A DNA stretch of 64,000 nt. It comes from Plasmodium malariae (taxonomy: Eukaryota; Apicomplexa; Aconoidasida; Haemosporida; Plasmodiidae). The stretch is taken from NCBI RefSeq assembly GCF_900090045.1, contig NC_041786.1, positions 1,544,501-1,608,500 of the forward strand, given 5' to 3'. The position numbers were made by a program, and so were the translations under genes. The notes beneath the pieces are model-generated. The model saw only the letters and a list, made by a program, of their open reading frames with translations, searched no databases and was not told where the DNA came from. The first letter of the stretch is position 1. Each line of letters begins with the position of its first letter. Of this stretch, positions 10,747 to 23,598 are shown piece after piece.

Positions 10747-11653
10747 ATATGTATTTATATAATATGTATGCAAAGGTATGTGTGTATGTTTGTATGGCTG
10801 GGGGATAGGCTTTATGTTTTCAATTTTTGCAAAGCGGTCTTCTTTTCATATATGTATATATAAATATATATATATATATATGTGTGTATATGTACGCACA
10901 TATGTATGTATAATTACTTTTAACAATTGGAGACGCAAAAATAAAAGGCTACCCACTTAATAGTAGTTTTTACTTTAAATTCTACTTTCAGAATAACACA
11001 ATTTTTTTTTAATAATTTAATATGTAAAAAAAAAAAATGAATTTGTTAAATTGTAAACATTTTAATATAATATCTTTGCTGTTCATGCATTAAACTATGC
11101 ATAAATAAATTAAATAACGAACAGCCACAATAACGTAGTCGGGAAAAAAGCGGAAAACATATTTTTTTATCTCGCAGAATTAAAGAGTATAATGATATAA
11201 AGAGTACATTTTATCTTGTTTCATTTTTACACAGTTTTTATTATTTCTTTTCCTCTTATGAAGAAACAGACAAAACTTCTTGTTACATTCCATTACAACT
11301 TCAAAAAAAAAAAAAAAAAAAAAATTTTTTTTTTTAAATATATATATTCATAATACACCTGTAACCAATTTTTATAACTTGAAAATAAGTAATCCATTAC
11401 TTATAAATATACAAAGGAGTATGAGAAAAAGAGCTACATTATACAATTAATATGATATATTCAATAAAATAAATTAGGGCTTTAACTATTTTACCCTAAT
11501 TTAATCAAAGTTCACTTCAAATATTGTATTTTTTTTTTTTTTTTTTTTAAAGTTTAAATTGCATTTATTCACGCACTCATACACAAAAAAAAAAAAAAAA
11601 AAAATGAAAAGGGAAAAAATAAAAAATAAAAGAGTAAAAACACATAATTATAA

Positions 11654-11701
<48 letters not shown>

Positions 11702-11799
11702 ATATACGTGCAAAATTTTTAAAATGGGTGAATAGGAAACATCGCAAGGTATTAAAAAATTATTAATATAATAGGACAATTTATATATAAATAAAAAAA
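10747..11799. other. Intergenic region with further coding-like minus segments
   Basis: Low-complexity DNA between the candidate micro-gene and the SFT2 gene. On the minus strand an ATG at 11293 opens a 38-codon frame (MECNKKFCLFLHKRKR) with an internal gt donor. A second segment after an acceptor near 11177 reads IKKYVFRFFPDYVIV in compatible phase. This could be one more small gene or chance; it is not called. Confidence 0.3.
11470..11503. other. 10-bp inverted repeat downstream of SFT2 gene
   Basis: Arms taaattaggg (11470-11479) and ccctaattta (11494-11503) pair perfectly around a 14-nt loop. The site is about 300 bp past the SFT2 stop codon on its transcribed strand. It may be a 3' UTR stem; no function is known. 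Confidence 0.6.
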
Positions 11800-11994
11800 T
11801 TAAAACGGTAAATCTGAAGAATTGTTTTGTCTGAACAAGTTTTTAATATATGTGACCAACGCATTGATAAGCATTTTTATTGCACCTGATCCACCTACAA
11901 ATACGTAATAAAAAGAAACACGTAAATGAATGAGAAAACTTCATATGTATATAACATTCTATTGATGGGGCATAACGATGTGAATACATATAAG

Positions 11995-12037
<43 letters not shown>

Positions 12038-13174
12038 TGTATACGTGGGAATATGCGAATTTGTTTCATTAATTTTTTTTACCTGGTATGTATGAAACAA
12101 TAAATGAAATAAGTGCTAACACTTGGACAACCGACGTAATCAATGCCTGTACGTACGCGCATAATGTACATGTGTGTATGTATACATATACATGTAAATA
12201 TAAAAGCAAGTATATATATATACACGTATACGTATAAATACATAACTACAAATAAGCCTAATCGAACAAGTATTTACTTTTATGAACATAAGATATGTGC
12301 TTACCAATAAATACAACGGCTTAATTATTGTGAAGTACAAGGTGGAAAGTAAAGATAATATATAAGCAGCAGTAAATGGAAGGCTAAAAACAAAAAAGAA
12401 ATAAAAATATAAATAAATCGTTAATGTAATTTTTATAATTATATGTAATAACCAAGAAAATAAGCTCTATAAAATGAAACTTCTTGAAAATGAATAAACT
12501 TTTATTATAGCAAAAAATTTTAAATGTTCCTTTATAGATGCGTCACATGAACTTTGCCATTTTCGCGTTTTCGCTTCTTTTCCTTTTCACTTTCTTTTTT
12601 TTTTTTTTTTTTTTTACCGTTTTTTTTCTATCAAATGATAATAGAGGCTTGATATACCCTTTAAAAATGATAAGGACGCAACAAAACAAATTGACGATAT
12701 GGTAAACAAAGAACCGAACTGTCTCGGGGATATTACAATCATTGGTAAGGTAAAAAAGGATAGTATCATAAATAGTATACTAATTCCAAATAACAAACAA
12801 AAAATTGGAAAATTCTTATAAGATAATAATGTCGTAAAGGCAAAAAGCGAATTCGATTCATTTTCCCTTGTCTGACTATTAAATGATGGAAAATTTGAAA
12901 AGACTGATCCCGTATCTGCTGTAGTAGAATTTGATACTATTGATGGAGCATTATTTAAATTTGTTTTTTCTAATGTCTTTATTATACCCTTTTGAATATT
13001 TTCTGCTCCTTTTTTTGACAAATTTATAGCTTTATGTATTAACCCTTTGTCTTCTTCATTTCGATTACCATCCATTGATCCTCTTAAAAATTCCCTATTC
13101 AAGTTTTGAAATTCATTATTTTCAAAAAAAGACAAATCATCAAAGTTATTTTCTCCCCCCATTTTTGTACACAA
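11800..13174 (-). CDS. SFT2-like vesicle transport membrane protein
   Basis: Sft2/Got1-type proteins are small multi-pass membrane proteins of the Golgi that help vesicles fuse. The gene has four exons: 13174-12618, 12383-12305, 12146-12083 and 11894-11800. All donors and acceptors are gt/ag, and lengths 557, 79, 64 and 95 keep one frame of 264 residues. The N-terminal half is hydrophilic. The core then shows the family's features: a first hydrophobic hairpin (FPIFCLLFGISILFMILSFF), the motif SPRQFGSLFTIS, LPFTAAYILSLLSTLYFT at the start of exon 2, and SYIPGG across the exon 3/4 junction. About four membrane spans are expected. Met1 and Met5 are both possible starts. The exon junctions fall inside conserved motifs, which supports the model strongly. 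Confidence 0.92.
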
Positions 13175-13272
13175 TTGTTTTTACAACTTACATAAAATAC
13201 GCAATCAGATATAGCAAAAGAACGACATACAGGGGTGGATAAGCGTATGGGAGTATTAGCTATGTACGTATG

Positions 13273-13325
<53 letters not shown>

Positions 13326-14967
13326 GCGTATATATTTAAAAACAAACAAACAAAAGAACAAAACAATTTGCTTTGTTTTCCCTCCCCTTTGGTAAGTATT
13401 GTATAAGAAACGATTTAGATTCGTCACAAAAAAATAAAAAATTTTCTATTTTAAAAAAAAAAAAAAAAAAGGTGTTAAATTAAATGCATACATTTCTGTA
13501 TATAAATGTATATACGCATATGTACATGATATATAACAAAAAATATATATGCTGAAGGTTAAAAAAAATCATATATATATACATTTCAAATACATTAGCT
13601 TACGTATATAAATAAATAAACGTGGAGAAAAAGAATATATGCAATACAATTGAAATAAAAAGCTAAGGGTAGATTAAAAAATCATTTTTGATTTATGTTT
13701 TTTATGAAAAAAAAAAAAAAAAATTCTTAAAAGGATAATAATTTAATTATACACGATGCATATAATCAAACATATAATCATACATAAATACATATATATA
13801 TAGATATATATGCACATAATTAATTGAATTATAGCATTTATGATATAAATTATTATGTATGACTTTTTATGTTTCTATATTATTATCAATTAAAAAAATA
13901 CCAATATAAATATTACTATTTAAAAGACTTTAAACATGAATCTTTTTTATATGCAATTTTGTTATATTTCTAATTTTATCTATTGAGAAATAAAATGAGA
14001 AAAAAAATACGCGACTTATCCGATAAAATAAATAAAAAAAAGGAAGAAAAATGAAAGCTAATTCCAGCTGAAATAAAAAAGTCCTCTGATAAAACATATA
14101 TATACATAAACTTATATTATATTATATATATATGTATATATATACGAAAATGCTACATTTATTTATGTAATATACAAAATATATATATATATCATATAAG
14201 AATTACTATAAATACTAAATTATATTATACATACGTTATTATATATACCTTTATACATACATACATACATTTGTACATTCATATGTACGTATTTGTAAAT
14301 ATTATATTTTTTTTTTGAAAAGAATTTTAATATCATTGAAGGTTCATCAGGAAGAAAAAAAGAGTTTGAAGTAATGTATTTACTAAAAAGATGAATATTA
14401 TTTAAAATTTTTTATAAAGTTTGTATTATATGCATGTTGCATATTTATGTATAATATATATATTAAAATTTGTTATTCATTATTATTACTATTTTTATTA
14501 GAATATAATAATATGTAAAAAAGAAATTTTTATATACATACGTATATATTATATATGTTACGTACATATTTATATATATATGCATAAAATATAACATAAT
14601 ATTACAAACATATATAAATACAAGATTTATTTATATATACAATATTGTAGAAGAAAAAATTATAAAAAATATTGCAAAAGTGTTTTGTGAATAAGTTTAT
14701 TATTTATATCTATAAAAAGAACAGCGTTCATACAAAATATATATTTTGTAAATTTATACATAAATATATAAAAATGGATAAATTGATTTTTTAATTTTTA
14801 TACTATTTTACTGTTTTTTTTTTATTAATATATTTTTAAATAAAAACAATATATTCACAACACTGTTGCTATTGAATGCAGATTGTTACAATTTGTAGTA
14901 AGGGGAAAAAAATCCTACATAAATAAAAAAAATAGTAGCAAAACGGATATATTTAATAGTATATTAC

Positions 14968-15009
<42 letters not shown>

Positions 15010-15730
15010 ATATGTATATATGTATATAATATTTTTTTTTTTATTTTATGAGGAACAGAAGGAAAAAAAAAATTTTATATTATCAACCAGCATTCTAGTT
15101 TTATATGTTTATACATATAAATATATGTTTATATATGAATTGTTTCCCATTCAGGTAAAAAAGTACCATTAAATTGATATGTTGTTTTTACTTTAATTAC
15201 TTTTTTTTTTTCCTCCAAAAAAAAAAAAAAAATGTTGCAATATTTAAAAAATATATAATATTCATAAAAATAGTAGTTTTAAAGGAAAAACGAATAATAT
15301 ATATATATAATACAGTATGATGAAAAATGAATAAAAAAAAAAGAAAAAATTAAAAAGATATTAACCTGAAAGCATGGAAACAGTTGAGAAATTCAGAAAC
15401 AAAAAAGATAAAACAAAGAAGAAAAAAACATAATACAAAAAACAAAACAAATACCATAATTACATAATGCCATATATTAGACAAAAAGAAAAGAAAAGAA
15501 AAAATATATATCACAAACACACATTAGTGCTTATGTGTTTTTTAATTTTTTGTTAACTTTACTCCAAATTTAATGAAATATTTTATATATAAAATATACA
15601 TTTTCATTGCAGGAAATAACATTTAATACAATCTATGAAAGTAATCTGCTTAAAAAATATAAGAAAAATGTACTCACGTTTAGACATCTGTAATAATATT
15701 TTAATAATATATCATATATTTAAAAAACAT
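13175..15730. other. Long AT-rich gene-free region
   Basis: About 2.5 kb with (TA)n, poly-A/T and at-rich palindromes. No coding segment, RNA gene or repeat family was recognised. The composition is not extreme or homogeneous enough to argue for a centromere. Confidence 0.5.
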
Positions 15731-17133
15731 TTAAAAAAACAAAGAATATTTACTACTCCATTTTATATGGTGATGTGAATTAAGGTCATAAAAATCCAAA
15801 CCATATATTATAGCATTAGGAAATCTATAAAAAAAAAAAATAAGTAAAAAATGAATAAAATACATAAATAAATATATGTTAGTACGCATGTATGTATGTA
15901 GCTATGTACTTTTGTATTTTTTATTAATAGCAGAATACCACACTTTTTCATTTTATAATTCATAAAACCTTAAATTGTGCAGAATTTAAATTATCAAAAT
16001 TACGGTAAGTTACATTAAAGAAAAGTAATTCTTATATTGAATTTCTTCATAAAATGAATATGTTTTAGTAAATCTTAAAACAACACTTAAATGAAACATT
16101 TAAGATAGCCTTAAAATAATGCTTTAATCCTAATGATTTTTCTATATATTTACAACATCTTCGGGAAAAAGAAGAAAAAAAAAATAAAAAAACTGAACGT
16201 ACAATTAATTTTTTTTTTTTTTTTTTTTTTTATCCTTTTTGAACTATAATAACGATTAATCGTTTATTATTACAGAAAAATCGTAAGTATACAAACACAT
16301 ATACACACGTGTGTACGTATATATATTTACGTATGTACATATATGCGTAAATATATAAGTACATATTATCCGGTAAAGGTGTATACAAATTATAACCAAG
16401 AACTCAAGAATATCCAAACTTTTTTTTTTGTTTTCTTAATACATATATTCTGTAAATTACCCTAAATGATAAACATAAAAAATAAAATTATATGTGTTAA
16501 TCCATATATGACAAAAAAAATAAATAGTTAATTTTAACTCTTTGCAAATAATTTTTTTTAATATTATTTGTTTTTTCTTCATGTAAATGATTTATAGTTT
16601 TTTATTTTTTTTTTTATTTTTTTTTTGCGTATAAGCATTTGTACTATGTATATGTATTAACAATTAATGGGACAAAAATTTCCTTTTTTTTCCCGGCTCT
16701 CACTTTCATTTTATTAAACAATTACAATTTTTTCAGTGCTCACTTATGTATATATTATTTATATAGAATAAACAATCAAAATAAAGGATATGTGCATACA
16801 CTTTGGCAATAATATACTTATTCTCATTTTCCCTCCAAACACATTAAGAATATATTCTCCATTATATGCCTCTGCGCCTATAAATTCGTTTTCTTTTTTA
16901 CAGCTTTATCTATCTATAATTATATATATATGTATACTCAATGTGTGAACAATGTGCAAAGCGAAAAATAAATAAAAATATTTTGATGTATTAATGGTAG
17001 ATTAAAAAAAAAATTCAGAAAGACGCCCAAAAAAAATAAATAGGAAAAATTCAGGCTTCACATTTATACTTAAAATTGAGCATAAAAATTTACCTTATTT
17101 TTTGATCACACGTATATATGTAATTCTGTTTTA
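15731..17133 (-). other. Splice-flanked coding-like segments downstream of the RBM39-like gene
   Basis: Several short minus-strand stretches look like exons. 17133-17094 (KQNYIYTCDQK) lies between a T-rich acceptor and an ag|gtaaat donor. 16903-16818 (CKKENEFIGAEAYNGEY, then ILNVFGGKM) is in matching phase with it. A segment near 16460 reads NLQNICIKKTKKKVW after a tttag acceptor, and one near 16150 reads YIEKSLGLKHYFKA. 15824-15731 (FPNAIIYGLDFYDL, then NSHHHIKWSSKY and a stop) follows a long T-tract acceptor. The first two also fit in phase to a potential donor (t|gtaatt) six residues before the RBM39-like stop. They could be alternative 3' exons of that gene, exons of a separate unrecognised gene, or remnants. 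I could not join all of them into one frame. Confidence 0.4.
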
Positions 17134-17182
17134 CTAAATAAAAAATAATGTTATATATTATAATATAAAATTATTTTTCAAT

Positions 17183-20100
17183 TTAATTACATATGGAATC
17201 CCACATTTCATTCATAATAAAGTATGCATTTATAAGTAAACCTCCAAAATATCTTCCATTTAAAAATTGAAATGCTTTTAATGACTCATCCTTATTCGAA
17301 TATTTAATATAAATTTTACCGTCTATATTTTTTGTATCTAACCATATTTTCATAATGTTACCATACTTACTACACTCTTCTTTTACATCCTCAATTATAT
17401 CATTAAAAAAGTCTGGGTCAGTTCCTATATTATCATCATTTTGTGAAAACATATTACATAACACTAAATTAGGTGTAACGTTGTTTATAGGATTAGTGGG
17501 TGATATTAATGCAGTTTTACCCATTATTGCATTTGCTCCAGTAGCGTATTTATTGGATATCTAAAAAAAAAAAAAATAAATAAAATAAGACATGTGCTTA
17601 ATTTATTTGCAAAAAGTGTGACAATTTCATAATTTATGAAAAATAAACAAGATACAAATATAATTGAAAACAAAAGATATATTGTGCTATTGTTAAAAAT
17701 TTTATAAAAAAAATAAACTATATTTAAAAGGTTAAAAAAAAAAAAAAAAAAATTACGTTGTTATCCATTAATTTATCCCTTTGCAGTTTTTGCATTAAAG
17801 CAATTTTACTTCCTGCACCGGCTATTAATCCTCCTCCGTCATCATCATCATGATCAATTTTTTCATTGTCCTGTTCATCTTCTTCATTTTTTACTTTCTT
17901 TGTTATTTGTTGTTGCTTTTGTAGAAGACTTTCTTGAGTATTCTCACAAGCTAGAAGATATTTGGAATCTTGGGCATAGCCAACTTTTATTTCTCTTCCA
18001 GCTACTTCCATTCCATTCATAACACTCATAGCTTCAATTGCTTCTGAAGCTTTATGGAATTGAATAAATCCGAAACCTTTTGATTTTCCTGTATATGGAT
18101 CTCTATGTATTTCTACATCTAATATATCCCCAAAAGGGTTAAATAATTGTTTTAATTCTTGCTCTGTTATATTACTTAAGGGACCTAATAAACCTCCTAT
18201 ATATAATTTTAATGGAATATCATTTGGATCAATTGGTTGATGTTTTGCAGCTTTCGCTGCTCTATTCTTTTCAGCCTGTGAAGATTTTATTTTAACTGGC
18301 CTATTTTTCAACATATATCCGCTAGCTGCTAATGCTTTTATAACAGATTCCTGAGTATAAAATTCAACATATGCTACTCCTTTTGATTTTCCTGACCTTT
18401 GATCTTTTATACATTGAATATCACGAACTTTTCCAGCCACTTCTGAGAAAAATTCATATATATCTCTTTCGTCCGCTTTTAAATCTAAATTTAATACTAA
18501 TACAGTTAAATCATCTCTTTTTGCTTCTTCCATCTCTTCTTTTAATCTCCTCTCTTCTCTTTTTTTTTCTCTTCGTTCCCTTTCTTTTTCTCTTTCAATT
18601 TCTCTCTCCTTTCTGATTCTTTCCCTTTCCCTTTCCCTCCTTATCCGTTCTCTTATTCGGTCTCGGTCCCTATCTCGTTCTCTGTCTCGATCCCTATCTC
18701 GGTCCCTATCTCGTTCTCTGTCTCGATCCCTGTCTCGGTCCCTGTCTCGGTCCCTATCTCGTTCTCTGTCTCTTTCTCTGTCCATATCTCTGTCCTCATC
18801 CCTATCTCTATGTCTTCTTCTATCTTTTTCCTTTTCCCTCCTCAACAATTTTTCATACCTATCATGTTTCCTTCTTTTTCTACTTCTTGACCTATGATAC
18901 TGTTCGTCTACGTTGCTAGAATTGGATGCGCTACTAGAGCTCGATTTTCTCCTTCTTCTTTTATGACTATGTTCTTCATTACTTGAAGAGTATTCATTTG
19001 ACGAGGAATTCTGATCTATCATTTTTTCTTCATTTTGCATATCATTCCTACTTTTTCTTCTTTTTTTATGTCTGTCTTTTGAACAACTTTTTTTATCATC
19101 ATCATTATCATAATCTGCACGTATTTTATTGGATGAACTTCGTTCACCACTCAAGTTTCTTTTTTTATGTCTTTCTTTTTTCTTATCTTTGTCTTCCTCT
19201 ATTTCATCATCTTCTTTTCTTACCTTGACTTTATGTTTACTTATATTATCACTACGATCTTCTACTGAAGATAAGTTTGAAGAACATTCTTCAGATTTGT
19301 GTTTTTTCCTTATTTTAGATTCCTTTTCATTGTCCTTACTGGACAATTTATTCTTTTCCATGTCTTTCCTTTCGTTTCCACTACTACTTTCATTGTCGTT
19401 ATAATCTTCATCAACCTCATCATCCTTATCTGCCCCATCACCCCTGTTAGTCTCATCATCCTTATCGATCTCATTACCCCTTTCAATCTCCTCATCCTTA
19501 TCATCCTCATCGCCCTTACACTTACCATCTTCTCGATCGTCAATAACTAAACTTCTATGCGTTTTCCTTTTTTTTCCTCTCGATTTGTCAGTTTCTTTTT
19601 TAATTTGAACTTGTGTTTCTTCTAATGGCGCGTCATTCTTCTTTTCAAGGGATGGGGATTTTTCTCTAGCTTCCTCCTCTATATGACTGTTCTTGTGTTT
19701 ATTTTTTTCCCCATTTCTTATATGTTCATTATTATTTGAATTGTCAAAACTATTCATTTCATCTTTTTCATATTTCCCGTTCAGCGCATTATTTATTTTC
19801 CTGGTACTTTTCTTGTTCTTATTTGTTATTTCTGCTAATTCGTTTGTGTTTTCCTTCACTAGATCCTCATCATTATCACCATCGTCTCTATTACCATCAT
19901 CATTATTACCATCATCGTTATTACCATCGTCTTTATTACCATCATCATTATTACCTTCATTCTTCTTATTATTATTATTATCCTCTTGAACCTTTTTTCT
20001 CCTCGTTCTTGTCCTTACATTTTCTTTTTCGGTATTACAATCACCCTCCTCACCCTTAACTTGCTTTCCCCTTCTACTGCTCTTTCTTTTTCCATTTAGT

Positions 20101-20450
20101 GTATTTTTACTATTATTATTCTTATTTTTGGAACTGCCTTTTTTTAAAACAAATTCCTCATCTTCACGAGTACTGTATTCACAATTATTTTCATCAACGT
20201 TCATTCCTTCGCTATTCATTCCTTCGCTATTCATACCTTCGCTATTCATACCTTCTCCGTTCATAACTTCACAGTTAGTATCTTCACAGTCGTCATTGTT
20301 GTTATCCTTATTATTATTCACTCTGTTTTTATTTCTTGCTCTTATATTTTCGCTTATTTCATTCTTAACATTTCCGTTCACATTTTTGCTGCAGCTGTTT
20401 TTATTTTCAAGCAGCTTTTCTACTTCGTCAAAATAAGAATTATTTTCCAT
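17183..20450 (-). CDS. RBM39/CC1-like (CAPER) splicing factor with three RRMs
   Basis: An SR-related RNA-binding protein that couples 3' splice-site recognition (U2AF/SF3b contacts) to spliceosome assembly. Exons 20450-17757 and 17560-17183 join in phase to about 1023 residues. The N-terminal 540 residues are charged low-complexity sequence with NDDGN- and EGMNS-type repeats, followed by an Arg/Asp/Glu dipeptide tract near residues 550-600. RRM1 (about 644-720) has RNP2 VLVLNL and RNP1 KGVAYVEF. RRM2 (about 745-820) has LYIGGL and KGFGFIQF. The C-terminal domain (about 927-1010) matches the family's UHM-type RRM (NLVLCNM, FLNGRYFGG). The RRM1-RRM2-UHM order with the AAKHQPIDPNDIPLKLY linker is characteristic. 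The start is placed at MENNSYF; the upstream MHVLTCAY extension looks like 5' UTR. Possible extra 3' exons are listed separately. Confidence 0.93.
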
Positions 20451-20768
20451 TTTCAGGACATTTTTTTTAAAATTTATGAAAAATATGACATGTTCATAAA
20501 AGTATGCACAAGTGAGGACATGCACATATGTGAAGAAGAATTATGCATGTGAAATACTGCCTATGTGAAAAGGTATAATGTACTGCGGAAGTTGTATGCA
20601 TATATGATATATGTGTGTTTTCTTCCTCTTTTATGTTATTATATGACCAAAATTTATTCAATTACATGAAGATGTTTTCAACCAATGGCAGATTTTCTTC
20701 CAAATCTGTCATGAAGTCACATATAAAATAATAGGGCAATCATATATACGCATATAAACATATATGTA

Positions 20769-20820
<52 letters not shown>

Positions 20821-21224
20821 CATGTATGCGCATATAAATTTACTGTGTTTATTTTTTGTTGATCATATATGCTCTTTCATTTTTTCCCTTTTATCTAATT
20901 TTCTCTGTTTTACATTGAGGTAAATATTACTATTTAATTAAAACCAGAGTTTTCTTTTTTTTTCTTTTTTTTTTTCTTGCTTTTTATTTTTTTATTGTTT
21001 TTTCTTTATTTATTTTTATTTATTTATTTATTTATTTATTTTTTTTTTTTTTTTTTTTTTGATTTACGTAATTTTAATAAGAACTTCATATTCCTCTTTT
21101 ATAAGGTCATGTCATTTGCTCTTCTTTGCTTATAATTCATTTTTTAATTATTTTTCTCTTGATTATTGTATGAAAAATAGAAAGTACTGCATATTTAAGT
21201 AAAGCATATATAAAAGTAATACCG

Positions 21225-21255
<31 letters not shown>

Positions 21256-22191
21256 TTATATACTTATTTTTGTGTATATATATTACGTATTTTTTTTTTT
21301 GTTTTCCCTTTTACATTTGTTTTTTTTTGCTTTTGGCGAATTCATATACAAAAGAAATGCATACATTAATGGTATTACATATTATTATACATTATTTATA
21401 ATAATGTTATTACTGTATTATATAAATGTTCATCTTTTTATTTACAATAACATAGAAGTTTCACAAAAATCGTTTAAAGCATTTTTATTTTGTTGCACAA
21501 AATATATCCTAAAATAGTAAAAATACAAATAATAGCATTAACAATAATAGTAATAGTAAAAAAATAATAATTGTAAAAATAATAAAAAAATAGTAAAAAT
21601 AGTAAAAATAGTAAAAATAATAAAAATAATAAGAATAATAAAAATAATCATAACAGTATTGTAAAAAAAATAAAAATTGTAAAAAAAAATAATAATGATG
21701 CGATAGTAAAAATACTATTATTTTGGTAAAATTTTTTGAATGCAATGAATAAAAAGGGTAAAAAAGTTTTAACTATCTTTTTTGTTATTTGTCTGAATGG
21801 AATATTTTTACCGTAAAAATTGTTAGCGGTAAAAGTAGTCATGTTAAATTGTTTAAATCATATAAAAAAAAAATAATAATTAAATGTGAAAAGGGAAAAA
21901 TAAGAAAAAATGAAAAATGTAAATTAAAATTTGACAAAATTAAAAGTAAAACTTGAAAAAATAGAGTGAAAAAAACTAGATGTCCTTTTTCAATAACATA
22001 TAGTATCCCGAAACCCAATAATTTGAAAAGCTTTGAAAACAATATTATTAAAAAAAAAAAAAAAATAAATAAATAAATCATGATCTTTTAATCTTGGGAA
22101 TAATATTTTTGAATAGTATTAAAGGGAAAAAACATATTTCATTTATTCTTTTTTAACGCCTTATTCCTAGTTCACGAAAACTTTATTTTTT
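20451..22191. other. Intergenic region upstream of the RBM39-like gene
   Basis: AT-rich, with (TA)n at 20777-20813, a tttattta run near 21010-21035 and an imperfect agtaaaaat repeat at 21545-21660. A 17-codon minus frame at about 20703-20653 (MTDLEENLPLVENIF) ends at a gt donor. It may be a 5' exon or an upstream ORF of the splicing factor, but I could not join it in frame. Confidence 0.4.
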
Positions 22192-22640
22192 TCATAAAGG
22201 GCATAGAATACTATGTATTTTAACACATATATACATAGTAAAATATGTCAAAGAAAATGGGCATATATTTATGTTTTGAAAAATACAATGTTTTGATTTC
22301 TTTCTCCATTTTATTTTATTAATGGTCTTAATTAATTTGTAGTGTGCGCTTTTTTTACCACTGTCAAAATTTTGAAGGTAAAAATGAATTGGTGCTTTTT
22401 TTGACGAGCAAACTTGGGGGAGAACCTCCATACTTAGGTAAGGTATATCGTTCCTGTCCTAACATGTATATATGTATACATATATGTATATATATATGTA
22501 AACATGTATGCATGACTATGTATGTTTGAGCTTGCGCGCGTGTACTTGCTAGTGCTTAAATACTCCTTTAAAAAAAAATACGAAAAAGTTGTACAAAATG
22601 CACACAAATATATTAGGGGTAAATATTTTTCCATTTTCAT
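22192..22640 (-). CDS. Candidate two-exon small membrane protein
   Basis: Family not recognised. Exon 1 (22640-22546) begins MKMEKYLPLIYLCAFCTTF, continues into SYFFLKEYLSTS, and ends at donor aa|gtacac. Exon 2 (22453-22192) starts after acceptor gacag and reads NDIPYLSMEVLPQV, then CSSKKAPIHFYLQNFDSG. The 92-nt intron and the exon lengths 95 and 262 keep one frame of 118 residues. There is one strong hydrophobic segment near residues 7-23, so it may be an anchored or secreted protein. A possible donor inside exon 2 (g|gtaaaa after FDS) would shorten it, with a further exon after 22180. The last 40 residues look less protein-like than the first 80, so the 3' end is doubtful. Confidence 0.45.
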
Positions 22641-23278
22641 GTTTCAGGAACAGTGCTTCTGTTCATAATATATATTGACAAAGTTTTACGTGCAACAATA
22701 ATTATAGATAAAGTTTACAAAATGAATGTTCCATAAATATATATAATGAAGCATGAAACTACATTATAAAATAAAAAAAGAGTGTAATGTTTACATATTC
22801 GATTTCTTTATAAGTAAATACATCGTTCTGCAAAACCCACCTTTGAAGGGAAGTGTACATATATACTTGTTTATACATATATATTTATGCATATATTTAC
22901 ATGTATCTTTCAAAAGGAGGCACACATATACGGGAAGAAATATGGTAGCCTGTCATATGTAATTACATACACGTGTATATATACACATATATGTACATAT
23001 CAATTGGGAAATTTTAAAAGTCGTGGTATATGAAATTCAGGCAAGTTTAAATTCTTAAGTATCTTGCCTGCTTTTTGTTCTTTTGTTGATTTATTTCTAC
23101 CTTTAATAAAAGGAGAAAAAGAAAAAGAGAAAAAAAAAAAAAAAAATAATAATTCAAAATTTGATTTCAATATGAGGATTAATATGAGTTTAATTTGCCT
23201 TTAATTTGTTCTAAAAAATAATGATAAAGCTGAGGCGTTCAGAGCCCAAGGCTTAAATATATATCTGCACATATGCAT

Positions 23279-23309
<31 letters not shown>

Positions 23310-23598
23310 CGCCCGTATACACATACATTATACACATGTACGTGATAATGGCTGCAATTTTTACTAGTACACAAAAAAAAAAAAAAAAATTAAATGATAA
23401 CAAAGTGGACATAAAATAGTGATACAATCATAACAACGTGGTAACTAGATAATTACGACGTAATATCACGATACGCCCTTATCGAAAAAGTTGTATACAG
23501 CACAGTGCAAAGTTAGACTAATCCTAAAGCGTTCATTGACAAACATTAGCACAGTTGAATATGAGCTCAATTTGTTTAATAATTCTCTGTTAAGTGTC
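22641..23598. other. Intergenic region
   Basis: Low-complexity DNA upstream of the candidate small gene and downstream of the NUFIP1-like gene. It holds (TA)n at 23282-23308 and poly-A. Nothing else seen. Confidence 0.5.

Noticed and set aside
13175..15730. Possible centromere
   Set aside because: AT content is high but interrupted, and no homogeneous multi-kilobase core or characteristic array is seen.
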